Part shown: positions 49,210 to 58,192 of the stretch, in pieces
How the letters are laid out: every line of letters begins with the position of its first letter
Numbering within the stretch: position 1 is the first letter of the stretch
Source: an uncultured Prevotellaceae bacterium
GTDB lineage: Bacteria; Bacteroidota; Bacteroidia; Bacteroidales; Bacteroidaceae
NCBI GenBank assembly: GCA_902780635.1
Contig: CACZGH010000001.1
Location: forward strand, 62,001-126,000
Length of the DNA: 64,000 nucleotides
Direction: 5' to 3'
Program-made: the position numbers and the translations under genes
The notes under the pieces: generated by a model
Told to the model about the DNA's origin: nothing
Seen by the model: only the letters and a program-made list of their open reading frames with translations
The model's database searches: none

Positions 49210-49614
49210 TCAGAATGGGAGGTCGTCGCTTGCGTTGCCACTACCACCGAAAGGATCGTCATTGGCTGCTGGTGGAGGAGCCACTGGTGCTGCGGCTGCA
49301 GTGCTGAAAGGAGCCGCATCGGCTTGAGGAACAAATGGTTGCTGCACGATTGGTCGGACATCAAATGCGCGTATGCTGTTATACCATCTGCCCTGATACT
49401 CATGAGCGTCGATGTCAAAAGATACGGTGACATCCTGCCCCACCTGAATATTAAATCTTTGCAAACGGTCCTCGCCGAAGACAGAGAAAACCATTTTGTG
49501 TGGGAAACGGTCTTCTACCGTTTCTATGACGAAATCTTGAGCTTTCCAATCTCCCCTTGCAGAGGTGCCACTTCTCGCAGGGAGCGCAGCGATAATTTTT
49601 CCTTGTAATTCCAT
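49210..49614 (-). CDS. DUF3127 protein, SSB-like, with acidic DDLPF C-terminus
   Basis: 134 residues from ATG 49614. Residues 1-90 match DUF3127, a small OB-fold-like family (MELQGKIIAALPARSGTSAR; FVIETVEDRFPHKMVFSVFG; VTVSFDIDAHEYQGRWYNSI). The end is a Pro/Ala-rich linker and NASDDLPF, similar to the conserved acidic tip (DDDIPF) by which SSB recruits partner proteins. It may be a nucleic-acid-binding protein that uses the same docking sites; inference. Divergent from dnaN. Confidence 0.85.
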   Translation of the reverse strand: MELQGKIIAALPARSGTSARGDWKAQDFVIETVEDRFPHKMVFSVFGEDRLQRFNIQVGQDVTVSFDIDAHEYQGRWYNSIRAFDVRPIVQQPFVPQADAAPFSTAAAAPVAPPPAANDDPFGGSGNASDDLPF

Positions 49615-49724
49615 ATCTATATAATTAAGTAAATAAATGAGCCAAAGCCATGACCTATCACACAAACAGCGTAGCAGACGCAAACGGCCATCAAGTGAAG
49701 TGTCAGTAGATTGATTTTCGATGG

Positions 49725-49756
49725 CGAAATTACTAAAAATGTTCGAATTTCTAAAA
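49725..49756 (-). promoter_or_regulatory. Putative promoter of the DUF3127 gene
   Basis: Minus strand TTTT at 49756-49753 and TAATTTCG at 49732-49725, 20 bp apart; leader about 110 nt. Confidence 0.5.
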
Positions 49757-49771
49757 CTTTTTCCTGTATTT

Positions 49772-49803
49772 TTTGTGGGCTTAGGCGGTTTTTTGTATTT
49801 TTG
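49772..49803 (+). promoter_or_regulatory. Promoter of dnaN
   Basis: TTTG 49772-49775 and TATTTTTG 49796-49803, 20 bp apart, 83 bp before the ATG. Confidence 0.8.
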
Positions 49804-49885
49804 TAGACTAATAAGGAAAGAAGAGCCACATGGCGGTGACATCCCTACAAATAGTCTGAATATTAACTAAAAATTATTTATACCC

Positions 49886-51010
49886 ATGAGATTTTCCATA
49901 TCCAGCACCGTATTAAGCAGTAACCTAACCATTCTATCAAAGGTTATCAGTAGCAAAAACTCTATGGCTATACTGGACTGTTTCCTCTTTGAGATACAAG
50001 ACGGTCAGCTTGCCATCACCGCCAGCGACAGTGAAAATGTGATGAAGACGACCAGCCAGCTCGACTTCACTGACGGCAACGGGCGTTTTGCGGTATTGGC
50101 CCGCACCATCCTCGACGCAGTGCGTGAGCTTCCAGAGCAGCCTCTGACTTTTGAAGTGGACTTCGACACTTTTGCTGTGCGTGTGATTTACCAGAACGGT
50201 ATGTACAATTTCATGGCTCAAAACGCAGACGAGTATCCCGTCATACAGTTTGCCCCCACAGAAGTGACCACCATCACGATAGACGCTGGTGTGCTGCTTG
50301 ACAACATCACCCGCAGCATCTTCGCAACAGCCCAGGAAGAGTTGCGCCCTGTGATGAACGGTATCTACTTCGACCTGACTCCAGACTGCATCGCCATTGT
50401 GGCGAGCGACGGCAGCAAACTGGTGCGCAACCGCAACTTCACTGTAAAGAGTGAGCAGTCCACCTCCTTCATTCTCCCCAAAAAGCCAGCATCCCTGCTG
50501 AAAAACGTACTCTCCAAAGATGGAGGCGACGTGGTGATACAGTTTGATGACCGCAGTGCTGTGATCAGCTTTGCCGCCGGCGTGCTCACCTGCCGTCTGA
50601 TAGAGGGCCGTTACCCCAACTACAACTCCGTGATTCCTCAGAACAACCCCAACCAGCTACGTATCGACCGCAAGGCCCTTCTGAGCACCCTTCGCCGTGT
50701 AATGCCGTTCGCCAGTGAGAGCAGCCAACTGGTGCGTATCAAAGTAGAGCCCGGCCATGTGGAGTTGTCATCAGAGGACATCGACTTCGCCACAAGCGCT
50801 GTGGAGACGTTGGTCTGCGAATACGAAGGTATGCCGATGGCTATCGGTTTCAAAGGTTCCGGTCTGTCAGAGATCCTCAACAATATTGACTGCGAAGAAG
50901 TGGTGATTGAGTTGGCCGACCCAAGCCGTGCCGGAGTTGTCACCCCTGCTCAGCAGCCCGAGAATGAAGAAGTGCTGATGCTCATCATGCCCATGCTTCT
51001 CAACGACTAA
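49886..51010 (+). CDS. dnaN: DNA polymerase III beta subunit (sliding clamp)
   Basis: 374 residues, three clamp domains. Start MRFSISSTVLSSNLTILSKV and C-terminal VLMLIMPMLLND (the clamp's typical end) are diagnostic, with RPVMNGIYFDLTPDCIAIVA at the domain boundary and IEGRYPNYNSVIP. Encircles DNA and tethers polymerase III. Not adjacent to dnaA here; an exonuclease gene follows after 14 bp, likely co-transcribed. Confidence 0.97.
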   Translation: MRFSISSTVLSSNLTILSKVISSKNSMAILDCFLFEIQDGQLAITASDSENVMKTTSQLDFTDGNGRFAVLARTILDAVRELPEQPLTFEVDFDTFAVRVIYQNGMYNFMAQNADEYPVIQFAPTEVTTITIDAGVLLDNITRSIFATAQEELRPVMNGIYFDLTPDCIAIVASDGSKLVRNRNFTVKSEQSTSFILPKKPASLLKNVLSKDGGDVVIQFDDRSAVISFAAGVLTCRLIEGRYPNYNSVIPQNNPNQLRIDRKALLSTLRRVMPFASESSQLVRIKVEPGHVELSSEDIDFATSAVETLVCEYEGMPMAIGFKGSGLSEILNNIDCEEVVIELADPSRAGVVTPAQQPENEEVLMLIMPMLLND

Positions 51011-51024
51011 TATTGTTTCGTACG

Positions 51025-51879
51025 ATGGAACTGAAGTTACAGAAACCCCTGATTATATTTGACCTGGAGACGACGGGGCTGGACATCGTCAAGGACCGCA
51101 TCATCCAGATCGCCTACATCAAAGTCTACGCAGGAGGCAAGGAAGAGCGTAAGAGTTATCTTATCAACCCAGGCATACCCATCTCGCCAGAGATCACTGC
51201 CATCACCTCCATCAGCAATGAGGATGTGAAGAATGCCCCCACTTTCAAGGCGCTGGCATCACGTCTGCAAGGAGCATTTACCGGCTGCGACTTCGCCGGT
51301 TTTAACTCCAACCATTTCGACATCCCCATGCTTGCAGAGGAATTTCTGCGGGCAGGCATCGATTTCGATTTCTCCAAGAGCCGTCTGATAGACGTGCAGA
51401 CTATCTTCCACAAGATGGAGCCCCGCAATCTTGCCGCCGCATATAAGTTTTACTGTGGCCGCAAGATGACCGACGACTTTGCCCCCCACCAAGCCGACCA
51501 AGACACCGAGGCCACCTACCGTGTGCTGAAGGGCCAGCTCGACATGTACAGTGCGGAGCATCAGGACGAGCCAGAACGCCAGTTGAGCAACGACGTCGAG
51601 GCATTGGCCGCCTTCTCCAAGGCCAACGACAATGTGGATTTTGCAGGCCGCATCATCTGGAAGCCTGTGGTCGATGAGAAAAATCAGCCTGTCGTGGACG
51701 AGGAAGGGAACGTGGTGCGCCAGGAGGTGTTTAACTTCGGCAAATACAAAGGCCGCCCTGTGGCCGAGGTGCTGCATCGCGACCCTGGTTATTACAGTTG
51801 GATGCTCAATGGCGACTTCACTTACAACACCAAGCAAGTCCTGACCCGTATCCGTCTTAAAGAATTCAGCAACCGTTAA
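51025..51879 (+). CDS. DnaQ-like 3'-5' exonuclease (DEDDh)
   Basis: 284 residues from ATG 51025 (a TTG at 51013 is less likely). Exo I IIFDLETTGLD (Asp, Glu), Exo II FAGFNSNHFDIPML (Asp), Exo III HQADQDTEATYRV (His, Asp). C-terminal region about 185-284 with RQEVFNFGKYKGRPVAEVL and YYSWMLNGDFTYNTKQVLTRI resembles the putative quorum-sensing-regulated/exonuclease C-terminal module. Probably replication proofreading or repair, as suggested by linkage to dnaN. Confidence 0.9.
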   Translation: MELKLQKPLIIFDLETTGLDIVKDRIIQIAYIKVYAGGKEERKSYLINPGIPISPEITAITSISNEDVKNAPTFKALASRLQGAFTGCDFAGFNSNHFDIPMLAEEFLRAGIDFDFSKSRLIDVQTIFHKMEPRNLAAAYKFYCGRKMTDDFAPHQADQDTEATYRVLKGQLDMYSAEHQDEPERQLSNDVEALAAFSKANDNVDFAGRIIWKPVVDEKNQPVVDEEGNVVRQEVFNFGKYKGRPVAEVLHRDPGYYSWMLNGDFTYNTKQVLTRIRLKEFSNR

Positions 51880-51891
51880 TCTACTATCACC

Positions 51892-52329
51892 ATGAAAGCT
51901 TCAGAACAAACGACCCAGCAATTAGACCGCGTGATCCGCAAGATTGCGCAGAAATTTCCTTATAGTGAAGAGCCCACCCATCTCACCGACATCCACCTGA
52001 GAGTTTCTCAGGACAGTGGTGAGATGTTGGCTTTTGACGATGATGACAACGAGATCACCCGTTGTGTGATAGAGGAATGGATAGACAATAAGGATGATGA
52101 TTTCTATTCCAACATCACCACCATCCTGCGTCAAGCTCTGAAAAAGTTGAACAAAGTGATCGACCGCATGGGCCTCCTGAAGCCGTACAGCTTTGTGCTG
52201 GAAGATGACGAGAAAGAAAATATCGCCGAGCTTTATGTGGCAGACGATGACACCATCATCATCAACGGCGACTTAATGGAAGGCTTGGAGAAAGACCTCG
52301 ACAACTTCTTCGATGAATTGATGAAATGA
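51892..52329 (+). CDS. Small acidic conserved Bacteroidota protein, unknown
   Basis: 145 residues, rich in Asp/Glu (DDDDNEITR, DDEKENIAELYV, DDDTIIINGDLMEGLEKDLD). No motif assigned. Starts 12 bp after the exonuclease gene and is the last gene before a terminator, so it belongs to the dnaN operon. Confidence 0.75.
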   Translation: MKASEQTTQQLDRVIRKIAQKFPYSEEPTHLTDIHLRVSQDSGEMLAFDDDDNEITRCVIEEWIDNKDDDFYSNITTILRQALKKLNKVIDRMGLLKPYSFVLEDDEKENIAELYVADDDTIIINGDLMEGLEKDLDNFFDELMK

Positions 52330-52367
52330 GTTTTAGTCTTTCATCTTTAGTTGAACATCAATACAAC

Positions 52368-52405
52368 AGCGCCCTCCTCATACCTGAGAAGGGCGCTTTG
52401 ATTGT
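52368..52405 (+). terminator. Rho-independent terminator of the dnaN operon
   Basis: AGCGCCCT (52368-52375) pairs with AGGGCGCT (52390-52397), inner CTC/GAG pairs, followed by TTGATTGT. Also usable for the convergent GHL10 gene. Confidence 0.8.
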
Positions 52406-52406
52406 A

Positions 52407-53933
52407 TTATAGCTTCACTTTCTTGACGATTCCTTTGCTCTCATTACTCATTCTATCAAGAGCCGTCACCACGTAAGTGAATTTGTTCTTGCCGTCTTTA
52501 TAAGGCAACTTATAATAATCGTTTTGCGTGATGGCCACAATCTTGGACGGATCGGAGAGGTCAACCTTCTCACCGTCCTTAAACCGATAGACCACATATT
52601 TATAAGCCTCGTCCTTCCATCCACTTCCCTTCGGCTTCGTCCAGAAGAGCACATAGTCACCGGAGGTACGCAGCGGCTTTACCTTTCGCGGACTATTGGG
52701 CGCCTTGCCATCAATATACTTCATCTGTGGCTGAAGGGCAGGATAACGCCAGTATTGTGTGCGCAACTTTGTGCCATAATTGCCCACATTGTCCACTGCC
52801 GCCTTGGCATACCACAGCACGGTGCCATTGACATTGGAGCACTGCTTGTGCAGATTGAATTTGGCTCCCATCTGATGCACGTCAGGATTGGCGGGGTCGG
52901 CATATTTGACGGTACGCTCTATATCCTCACCGATATAGAGATGCCGGTCGGCGCTATGGCTGTTCCACCACCTGATGAGTGTCTTGTAATCGGCAGCCTT
53001 ATTCCCTATCTCCCAATAGATTTGTGGTACACAATAATCAAGCCACCCATTGTTGACCCACAAAAGGACATCCGCAAAGAGGTCGTCATAATTCTGTGTG
53101 CCATTGGTTTTGCTACCCACATTGGGGGCACTTTGGGCGTTTCGGTAGATACCAAATGGCGAGACGCCAAATTTCACCCACGGTTTTCTGTCATGGATCG
53201 TCTTATAAAGCTGTTGTATAAAGACATTGACGTTGTCACGTCTCCAGTCGCCGATATTATGAAAGCTACGGTTGTATCTCTCGTATTGCTCCTGGTCATT
53301 GATGACCTGTCCTGGAGCAGGATAAGGATAGAAATAGTCGTCGATATGAAGTCCGTCGATATCATACCGCTTGACGATATCGTCGACCACCCCACAGACA
53401 TAATTTCTTGCCTCAGGAATACCCGGGTTGAGTATCAGTTGTCCGTCATAATTGAACGTCCAGTCAGCTCTTTTCTTTGCGATATGGCTGCCCGCCAGGT
53501 CGTGTGTTGTCTTCGTCTTGGCCCTATAAGGATTGATCCAGGCATGCAGCTCCATTCCCCGTTTATGACACTGCTCGACCATCCACTGGAGAGGATCCCA
53601 GTAAGGAGCCGGTGCAACACCCTGTTGTCCTGTGAGGAATCGGCTCCATGGCTCCAACGAGCTCTGGTATAAAGCGTCGCACTCTGGTCTGACCTGGAAG
53701 ATAATCGCATTGACGCCATCTTTTCGCAGTTCATCCAACTGATAAGAGAGTGTGTTCTGCATCTGCTCTGTAGACATGCCTACAAACTGTCCGTTGACGC
53801 ACTGTATCCATGCCCCCCGGAATTCCCTTTTAGCAGGTGAGGAGGAAGGGCTGACGGTCTCTGTAGAGGCACAAGCAGCCATCATCATTGCAGCGATGAC
53901 CACTGCAAGTCCATAATAATACTTGAATTTCAT
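52407..53933 (-). CDS. GHL10-family lipoprotein, glycoside hydrolase-like
   Basis: 508 residues. Lipobox AAMMMAACAS (Cys about 21). Barrel motifs parallel those of the protein at 33113-34756: REFRGAWIQCVNGQFVG, VNAIIFQVRPECDALYQSS, GMELHAWINPYRAK, YDIDGLHIDDYFYPYP (active-site Asp), WLDYCVPQIYWEIGN. The C-terminal about 110 residues form a fibronectin-like domain (PRKVKPLRTSGDYVLFWTKP) but no sorting domain, since it is lipid anchored. Family precedent: DigH-like amidases/glycosidases working on denuded peptidoglycan. Confidence 0.88.
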   Translation of the reverse strand: MKFKYYYGLAVVIAAMMMAACASTETVSPSSSPAKREFRGAWIQCVNGQFVGMSTEQMQNTLSYQLDELRKDGVNAIIFQVRPECDALYQSSLEPWSRFLTGQQGVAPAPYWDPLQWMVEQCHKRGMELHAWINPYRAKTKTTHDLAGSHIAKKRADWTFNYDGQLILNPGIPEARNYVCGVVDDIVKRYDIDGLHIDDYFYPYPAPGQVINDQEQYERYNRSFHNIGDWRRDNVNVFIQQLYKTIHDRKPWVKFGVSPFGIYRNAQSAPNVGSKTNGTQNYDDLFADVLLWVNNGWLDYCVPQIYWEIGNKAADYKTLIRWWNSHSADRHLYIGEDIERTVKYADPANPDVHQMGAKFNLHKQCSNVNGTVLWYAKAAVDNVGNYGTKLRTQYWRYPALQPQMKYIDGKAPNSPRKVKPLRTSGDYVLFWTKPKGSGWKDEAYKYVVYRFKDGEKVDLSDPSKIVAITQNDYYKLPYKDGKNKFTYVVTALDRMSNESKGIVKKVKL

Positions 53934-53945
53934 ATTCTATACATT

Positions 53946-53993
53946 TCCAACAAAAATCCCTCACCCTGCCTCTCTATGCAGGCAGGATGAGGG
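53946..53993 (-). terminator. Rho-independent terminator after ppiD
   Basis: Minus strand CCCTCATCCTGCCT / AGGCAGGGTGAGGG stem with 8-nt loop (forward 53958-53993), followed by ATTTTTGTTGG. Confidence 0.85.
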
Positions 53994-54041
53994 CTATTAT
54001 GATTTATTTCCTATTGAATGTCACAATCTTACAAATCTTCT

Positions 54042-56168
54042 TTAGAAGAAGAGGTAACGGTTGTCTTTCACATTAGCATTGATCATCAGCTCCTGGAATA
54101 CAGTTCTGGAAAGGTTGGAGAGGTAGTTCTGAGCAGCCCCTGCTGTGGCTGTTTTGGCGTCAAACTTTCCAGGGAGCGTTCTCTTGTCCTTGACGAGGAA
54201 CATATACACGCCCGACAGACCCTTGACAGGATGAGTGCTGTATTTGCCCTTCTCTGTGGCAGCGACAGCGCCGCTGAGCGCCGGTTCCTGAGCCTGAAGT
54301 TCAGAGATGAACACTGGTGCTCCAAATGTGATTTGCTTGACCTCAGTGAGTTTGGCACCCTTAGCCTTAGCCTGTGCAGTGGTCTTCACACCCTCGAGTT
54401 TGGCCATAATCTGCTCGGCTTTCTTGTCACGCAGCACCTCACCCTGTACGTACTCCTTGACCTCAGCATTGTCAAGAGGCATATATCCCTTGGGATAAAT
54501 GTCGGTGAGCACCATTACGAGAAGTTGGTCGCCGCGGTTGGCTCCACAGGTCATCACCTCAGAGATATCATTTTTCTTAGCCTCGAACACCCATTTGAGA
54601 GCGTCGCGTGAGTTGGCGATTCCAGCCACACCACCCTGAGATGTGAGTACATTCTTGGCTTCCAATATCTGGTATCCGCTCTTGGCAGCGTTTTTCTCCA
54701 TGGCCTCGAGAGACTGGTTGGCAGCCACGAACTGCTTGATGTCGTCATTGTACTTGTGAGAAGTCTCTGAAGAGTAAGCGATGTCTCTCTTGATGACAGC
54801 CACATCATACTTGTCGACCATGGCTTTACGGTCAGTGACCTGGAGAATCAAGCTACCCTGAGTGAGAGGAATAACCTTGGTCTCACCAGCTGACAGTGTG
54901 TTGAGTGCATTGAAAACAGTAGCGTTGTCTTTGGTCATGCCATTGGCTCTTTCATACATAGAAGTGGTCATCCACTGTTTCGTTCCCTGCTGTCCGTATT
55001 TCTTGGCAATCACCTCGAAATCACCGCCAGCTACGACTGCGTTGTACACACTGTCGGCCTTGGTTTTGGTCTCAGCATTGCTGTTGCCAGCCACGACGAT
55101 AGAGCGGAACTCGATGGAGTCGGGCAAAGATGCCTTGGAAATCAGTTTGATCACATTGAGTGAGTTGTCGGCCATACTCTCCACGGGGCCCATGACGGCG
55201 CCCACGCTCATGGAGTCGAGTCTGGAAGCGATATCAGAAGAGAAAGCGCTCTTTCTGACGGGCACGCCGAGGTAAGCCACATTGGACTGGCTCTCACGCA
55301 CCACTTTCTCTGGGTCTTCACCATTTCTCAGTCTCTCAGCATTGGCCTCAAGAGTCTTTGTGAGAGCAGCCTTGTCGGCAGCAGAAGCCACCTTGTTGAC
55401 CAGGATGTATTTGATGGCACGGATTTCCTCAGGAATTTTGAACATTTCCTTCTGCTCGTCATACTTTTTCTTCAGGTCGCTGTCATCCACCTTGACATCT
55501 TTGTCATTGATAGACTTATAGTCGATGTAAGCAAGCTCCACATCATTCTCCTGGTTGGCTGCGTCGAACTGGAATTTGGCCTCCACGGGATTGGAGAGGA
55601 CGCAAGATCCGAGCAATGTCTGATATTTCTGCATGAGCAACTCCTGACGCAGTTGTTTCTCCTTGAAGAGAGCGAATTTGCGTCTCTTGTCATAGTCAGG
55701 ATCGCGCATGTTGTTGGACTTCATAAAGAGGTTGTACTTATTGATGTCAAACCGTCCAGTCTGCTCATTATATGCACCTGTAACATTGGCGATTTCCATC
55801 AGTGTCTGATTGGTGCCCTGTGTCATGATGTTTCTGATCTCGTCGGTAGTGACTGTCAGTCCGAGCTGTTCTGCCTCATGCTCTATGATTTTGTTCTGCA
55901 CAAAACTGTTCCATGCCATTGATCTGATTTGATCTTCGTTGGCTTGTGGGGAAGAGATTTTCGTACACTCTACAAACTCACTGACGTAATTCTGGTAGTC
56001 CTGCACACCGATGGTATGTCCGAGGACCTCACCGACTCTTGAGCTGCGCTCTCTTCCTGTGGTCTCACAGGAGCGGAACATGTCACCAGCAATAAATCCA
56101 AAAAGGCCCAGACCGATGATACAAATCAGGAATACGCCTTTACTTCTAATTTTTCCTAATGCTGCCAT
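54042..56168 (-). CDS. ppiD: Periplasmic peptidyl-prolyl isomerase/chaperone, PpiD-like
   Basis: 708 residues. N-terminal membrane anchor about 12-30 (GVFLICIIGLGLFGFIAGDM), SurA-type chaperone region (about 40-250) with QDYQNYVSEFVE and NSFVQNKIIEHEAEQLGL, a parvulin-like domain in the centre (about 345-455, KADSVYNAVVAGGDFEVIAKKYG and LITLTQGSLILQVTDRKAMV-type end), and a C-terminal helical part. It helps fold outer-membrane proteins. Last gene of the envelope gene run, with its own promoter. Confidence 0.9.
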   Translation of the reverse strand: MAALGKIRSKGVFLICIIGLGLFGFIAGDMFRSCETTGRERSSRVGEVLGHTIGVQDYQNYVSEFVECTKISSPQANEDQIRSMAWNSFVQNKIIEHEAEQLGLTVTTDEIRNIMTQGTNQTLMEIANVTGAYNEQTGRFDINKYNLFMKSNNMRDPDYDKRRKFALFKEKQLRQELLMQKYQTLLGSCVLSNPVEAKFQFDAANQENDVELAYIDYKSINDKDVKVDDSDLKKKYDEQKEMFKIPEEIRAIKYILVNKVASAADKAALTKTLEANAERLRNGEDPEKVVRESQSNVAYLGVPVRKSAFSSDIASRLDSMSVGAVMGPVESMADNSLNVIKLISKASLPDSIEFRSIVVAGNSNAETKTKADSVYNAVVAGGDFEVIAKKYGQQGTKQWMTTSMYERANGMTKDNATVFNALNTLSAGETKVIPLTQGSLILQVTDRKAMVDKYDVAVIKRDIAYSSETSHKYNDDIKQFVAANQSLEAMEKNAAKSGYQILEAKNVLTSQGGVAGIANSRDALKWVFEAKKNDISEVMTCGANRGDQLLVMVLTDIYPKGYMPLDNAEVKEYVQGEVLRDKKAEQIMAKLEGVKTTAQAKAKGAKLTEVKQITFGAPVFISELQAQEPALSGAVAATEKGKYSTHPVKGLSGVYMFLVKDKRTLPGKFDAKTATAGAAQNYLSNLSRTVFQELMINANVKDNRYLFF

Positions 56169-56223
56169 TACTAATTTTTAATTATTTTAATTGTTCAAAT
56201 TTCTCACTTTGGGAAAATGCGCA

Positions 56224-56256
56224 CAAAATTACAAAGAAAATAGGAAATAACCCAAA
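56224..56256 (-). promoter_or_regulatory. Promoter of ppiD
   Basis: Minus strand TTTG at 56256-56253 and TAATTTTG at 56231-56224, 21 bp apart, 56 bp before the ATG. Confidence 0.75.
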
Positions 56257-56275
56257 TTTTCCCTAAAAAAAGCAT

Positions 56276-57535
56276 TTATTGTACTACATTTAGTCTCACC
56301 AGTTCTATTTTTGTCATCGTATTTTTAATGATTTTGAATTGGAAATGTCCAATTTTCACTATTTCATTGAGTTTGGGGAAGTTTTGATACTCGTGCAGTA
56401 TCAGTCCGCCAATGGTCATATACTCATCGCTCTCCGGCAATTGCAGGTCGAACATCTCGTTGACTTTGTCGATTTCAAGTCTTGCAGACAACAGGTATTC
56501 GTTTTCGGCGGTCTTTTTCGCCACATAATGTGTGTTGTCGTGCTCGTCCTCGATATCACCGAAGATTTCTTCCACTATATCTTCGAGCGAGACGATGCCG
56601 CTGGTGCCACCAAACTCGTCGACCACGACTCCCAGGCTTTTTTTCTCTCTCATGAGTGTCTTCATCATCTTATGTGCTGCCATGGTCTCAGGGACGAAGG
56701 GCATCATTCTGATGTCTTCTTGCCAATTGGCTGGCTGAGAGAACATCTCGGAAGAGTGAATATATCCTATGATATGGTCGATATCTTCTTTATAGACAAT
56801 GATTTTAGAGTGTCCGCTCTCGATGAATTTCTGCTTGAGTTGTTCGATGCCACAGTCTTCCGGCACGGCGTCTATTTCCGTCCTCGGCACCATACAGTCT
56901 CTCACCTTTGTCTCAGAGAAGTCGAGTGCGTTTTGGAATATTTTCACCTCATCATCGATTTCATCCTCATTGGCAGCGCTGTCAATGCTCGTCTGCACCA
57001 GATAGTCAAGGTCGACCTTAGTGAAGAGTTCGTCTTCGCTTTCCTTGTTCATCTTGACCCCAGCGATGCTGAGCAATATCTTGGACAGAAACGTGGCAAA
57101 TCTGGAGACCGGCCAAAGCAGGATGTAACAGATGTATGCCGGCAGGGCAAAAATGGTGAGAAGTTTGTTGGGCAGGCTTTTGAAGAGCGTTTTGGGCAGG
57201 AATTCGCCTGTGAAGAGCACGATGATGGTGGAGAGGATGGTGTCTGCCGGGACGGTGAATCCTGCAGACATCCCCTTGAAGATCGTGTCGTCAAACAGTT
57301 TGGCAATAAGTATGCCATAGACGACGAGGGCGATATTGTTGCCCACGAGCATCGTACTGACGAAATGATTGGGATGCTGGTAGAAAACGGAGAGGCATCT
57401 TTGTGAGAGTCCATGTTTCTCTTTGTCCATCTCAGCGAGCATTCTGTTGCTTGAGACAAAAGCAATCTCCATGCCCGAGAAGAATGCAGAGAAGAGCATG
57501 GTGACGATGATTCCAATAATAAGCGGTAAATCCAT
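56276..57535 (-). CDS. CNNM/CorC (hemolysin-family) transporter-like membrane protein
   Basis: 419 residues. DUF21/CNNM transmembrane domain about 1-170 (PLIIGIIVTMLFSAFFSGME, GIEIAFVSSN-like), two CBS domains about 200-330 (VRDCMVPRTEIDAVPEDC; SLGVVVDEFGGTSGIVSLED) and a C-terminal CorC_HlyC domain (about 340-419). CNNM/CorC proteins are linked to Mg2+ efflux; the Flavobacterium relative GldE helps gliding. The gene begins 1 bp after the LptC gene stop, so they are tightly coupled. Confidence 0.92.
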   Translation of the reverse strand: MDLPLIIGIIVTMLFSAFFSGMEIAFVSSNRMLAEMDKEKHGLSQRCLSVFYQHPNHFVSTMLVGNNIALVVYGILIAKLFDDTIFKGMSAGFTVPADTILSTIIVLFTGEFLPKTLFKSLPNKLLTIFALPAYICYILLWPVSRFATFLSKILLSIAGVKMNKESEDELFTKVDLDYLVQTSIDSAANEDEIDDEVKIFQNALDFSETKVRDCMVPRTEIDAVPEDCGIEQLKQKFIESGHSKIIVYKEDIDHIIGYIHSSEMFSQPANWQEDIRMMPFVPETMAAHKMMKTLMREKKSLGVVVDEFGGTSGIVSLEDIVEEIFGDIEDEHDNTHYVAKKTAENEYLLSARLEIDKVNEMFDLQLPESDEYMTIGGLILHEYQNFPKLNEIVKIGHFQFKIIKNTMTKIELVRLNVVQ

Positions 57536-57536
57536 A

Positions 57537-58184
57537 TTATCTGCTTGTATTTCTTCTTGGCCTTGCCGGCTGTCGTCCTCTTTTCATGGCGGAATCGGCC
57601 TGGGCTTTGCTCATGGTATCACGTGGCGACTTGTCGATATCGCCTTTTTCGAAATGTCCTTTTGTTGTGGTGACTGAATATTTGGTCATTCGCTCATCAC
57701 TTCTGAAGCGGTTGCCTTGCAGTTCTTTGTCAGCCGTGATGAGGTGTGAGAATTTGTTGGAGTAAATCTCATGAGTACGCTCATCCCAAAAGAGTTCCTC
57801 GCTATTGAATCTCAGTCCCTTTTTTGTGAGTATACTGACGCGGCCTCTGAGCTCCCAAAGTTTTTTGACATCGTAATAATAAGCCGTGTCACACTGTATA
57901 TATGACTGCACATGCATAGCGAGGTCAAACTGTTCGAGGAAGAGTCCCTTTTCGAAAATCCACCTTGAGGGTTGGCGTGCCTGGTTGACCTCCCACTGCT
58001 CGCTGACGATTCGGTATTTGATGACCCCCGAGTCAGAGATCAGCGTATTCACCCCGTATGACACCATCATCGACACCGAGTCTCTCGGGTCTACAGCGGG
58101 GGCGATATGCTCTTTCTCCTCCTCACACGCAGAGAGTGACAGCATAGCATATGCTATGATGACCACCATCAAACCCACTCTCAT
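57537..58184 (-). CDS. lptC: LPS export protein LptC (lipoprotein form)
   Basis: 215 residues from ATG 58184. Lipobox MLSLSACEEE anchors it to the inner membrane. The LptC/OstA-like beta-jellyroll follows (VMMVSYGVNTLISDSGVIKY region; QPSRWIFEKGLFLEQFD; LRGRVSILTKKGLRFNSEELFWDERTHEIYS), with repeats of 'G.......T.....D.......' typical of Lpt jellyrolls. The C-terminus is Arg-rich (RGRQPARPRRNTSR). A longer in-frame start at 58220 overlaps the preceding gene. It bridges LptB2FG and LptA in LPS transport. Confidence 0.85.
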   Translation of the reverse strand: MRVGLMVVIIAYAMLSLSACEEEKEHIAPAVDPRDSVSMMVSYGVNTLISDSGVIKYRIVSEQWEVNQARQPSRWIFEKGLFLEQFDLAMHVQSYIQCDTAYYYDVKKLWELRGRVSILTKKGLRFNSEELFWDERTHEIYSNKFSHLITADKELQGNRFRSDERMTKYSVTTTKGHFEKGDIDKSPRDTMSKAQADSAMKRGRQPARPRRNTSR

Positions 58185-58192
58185 CGGGCGAC

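Noticed and set aside
52524-53672. 382-codon open frame opposite the second GHL10 gene
   Set aside because: Mirror frame; the minus strand carries the lipobox and barrel motifs.
56339-57406. 355-codon open frame opposite the CNNM/CorC gene
   Set aside because: His/Phe-rich mirror frame without motifs.
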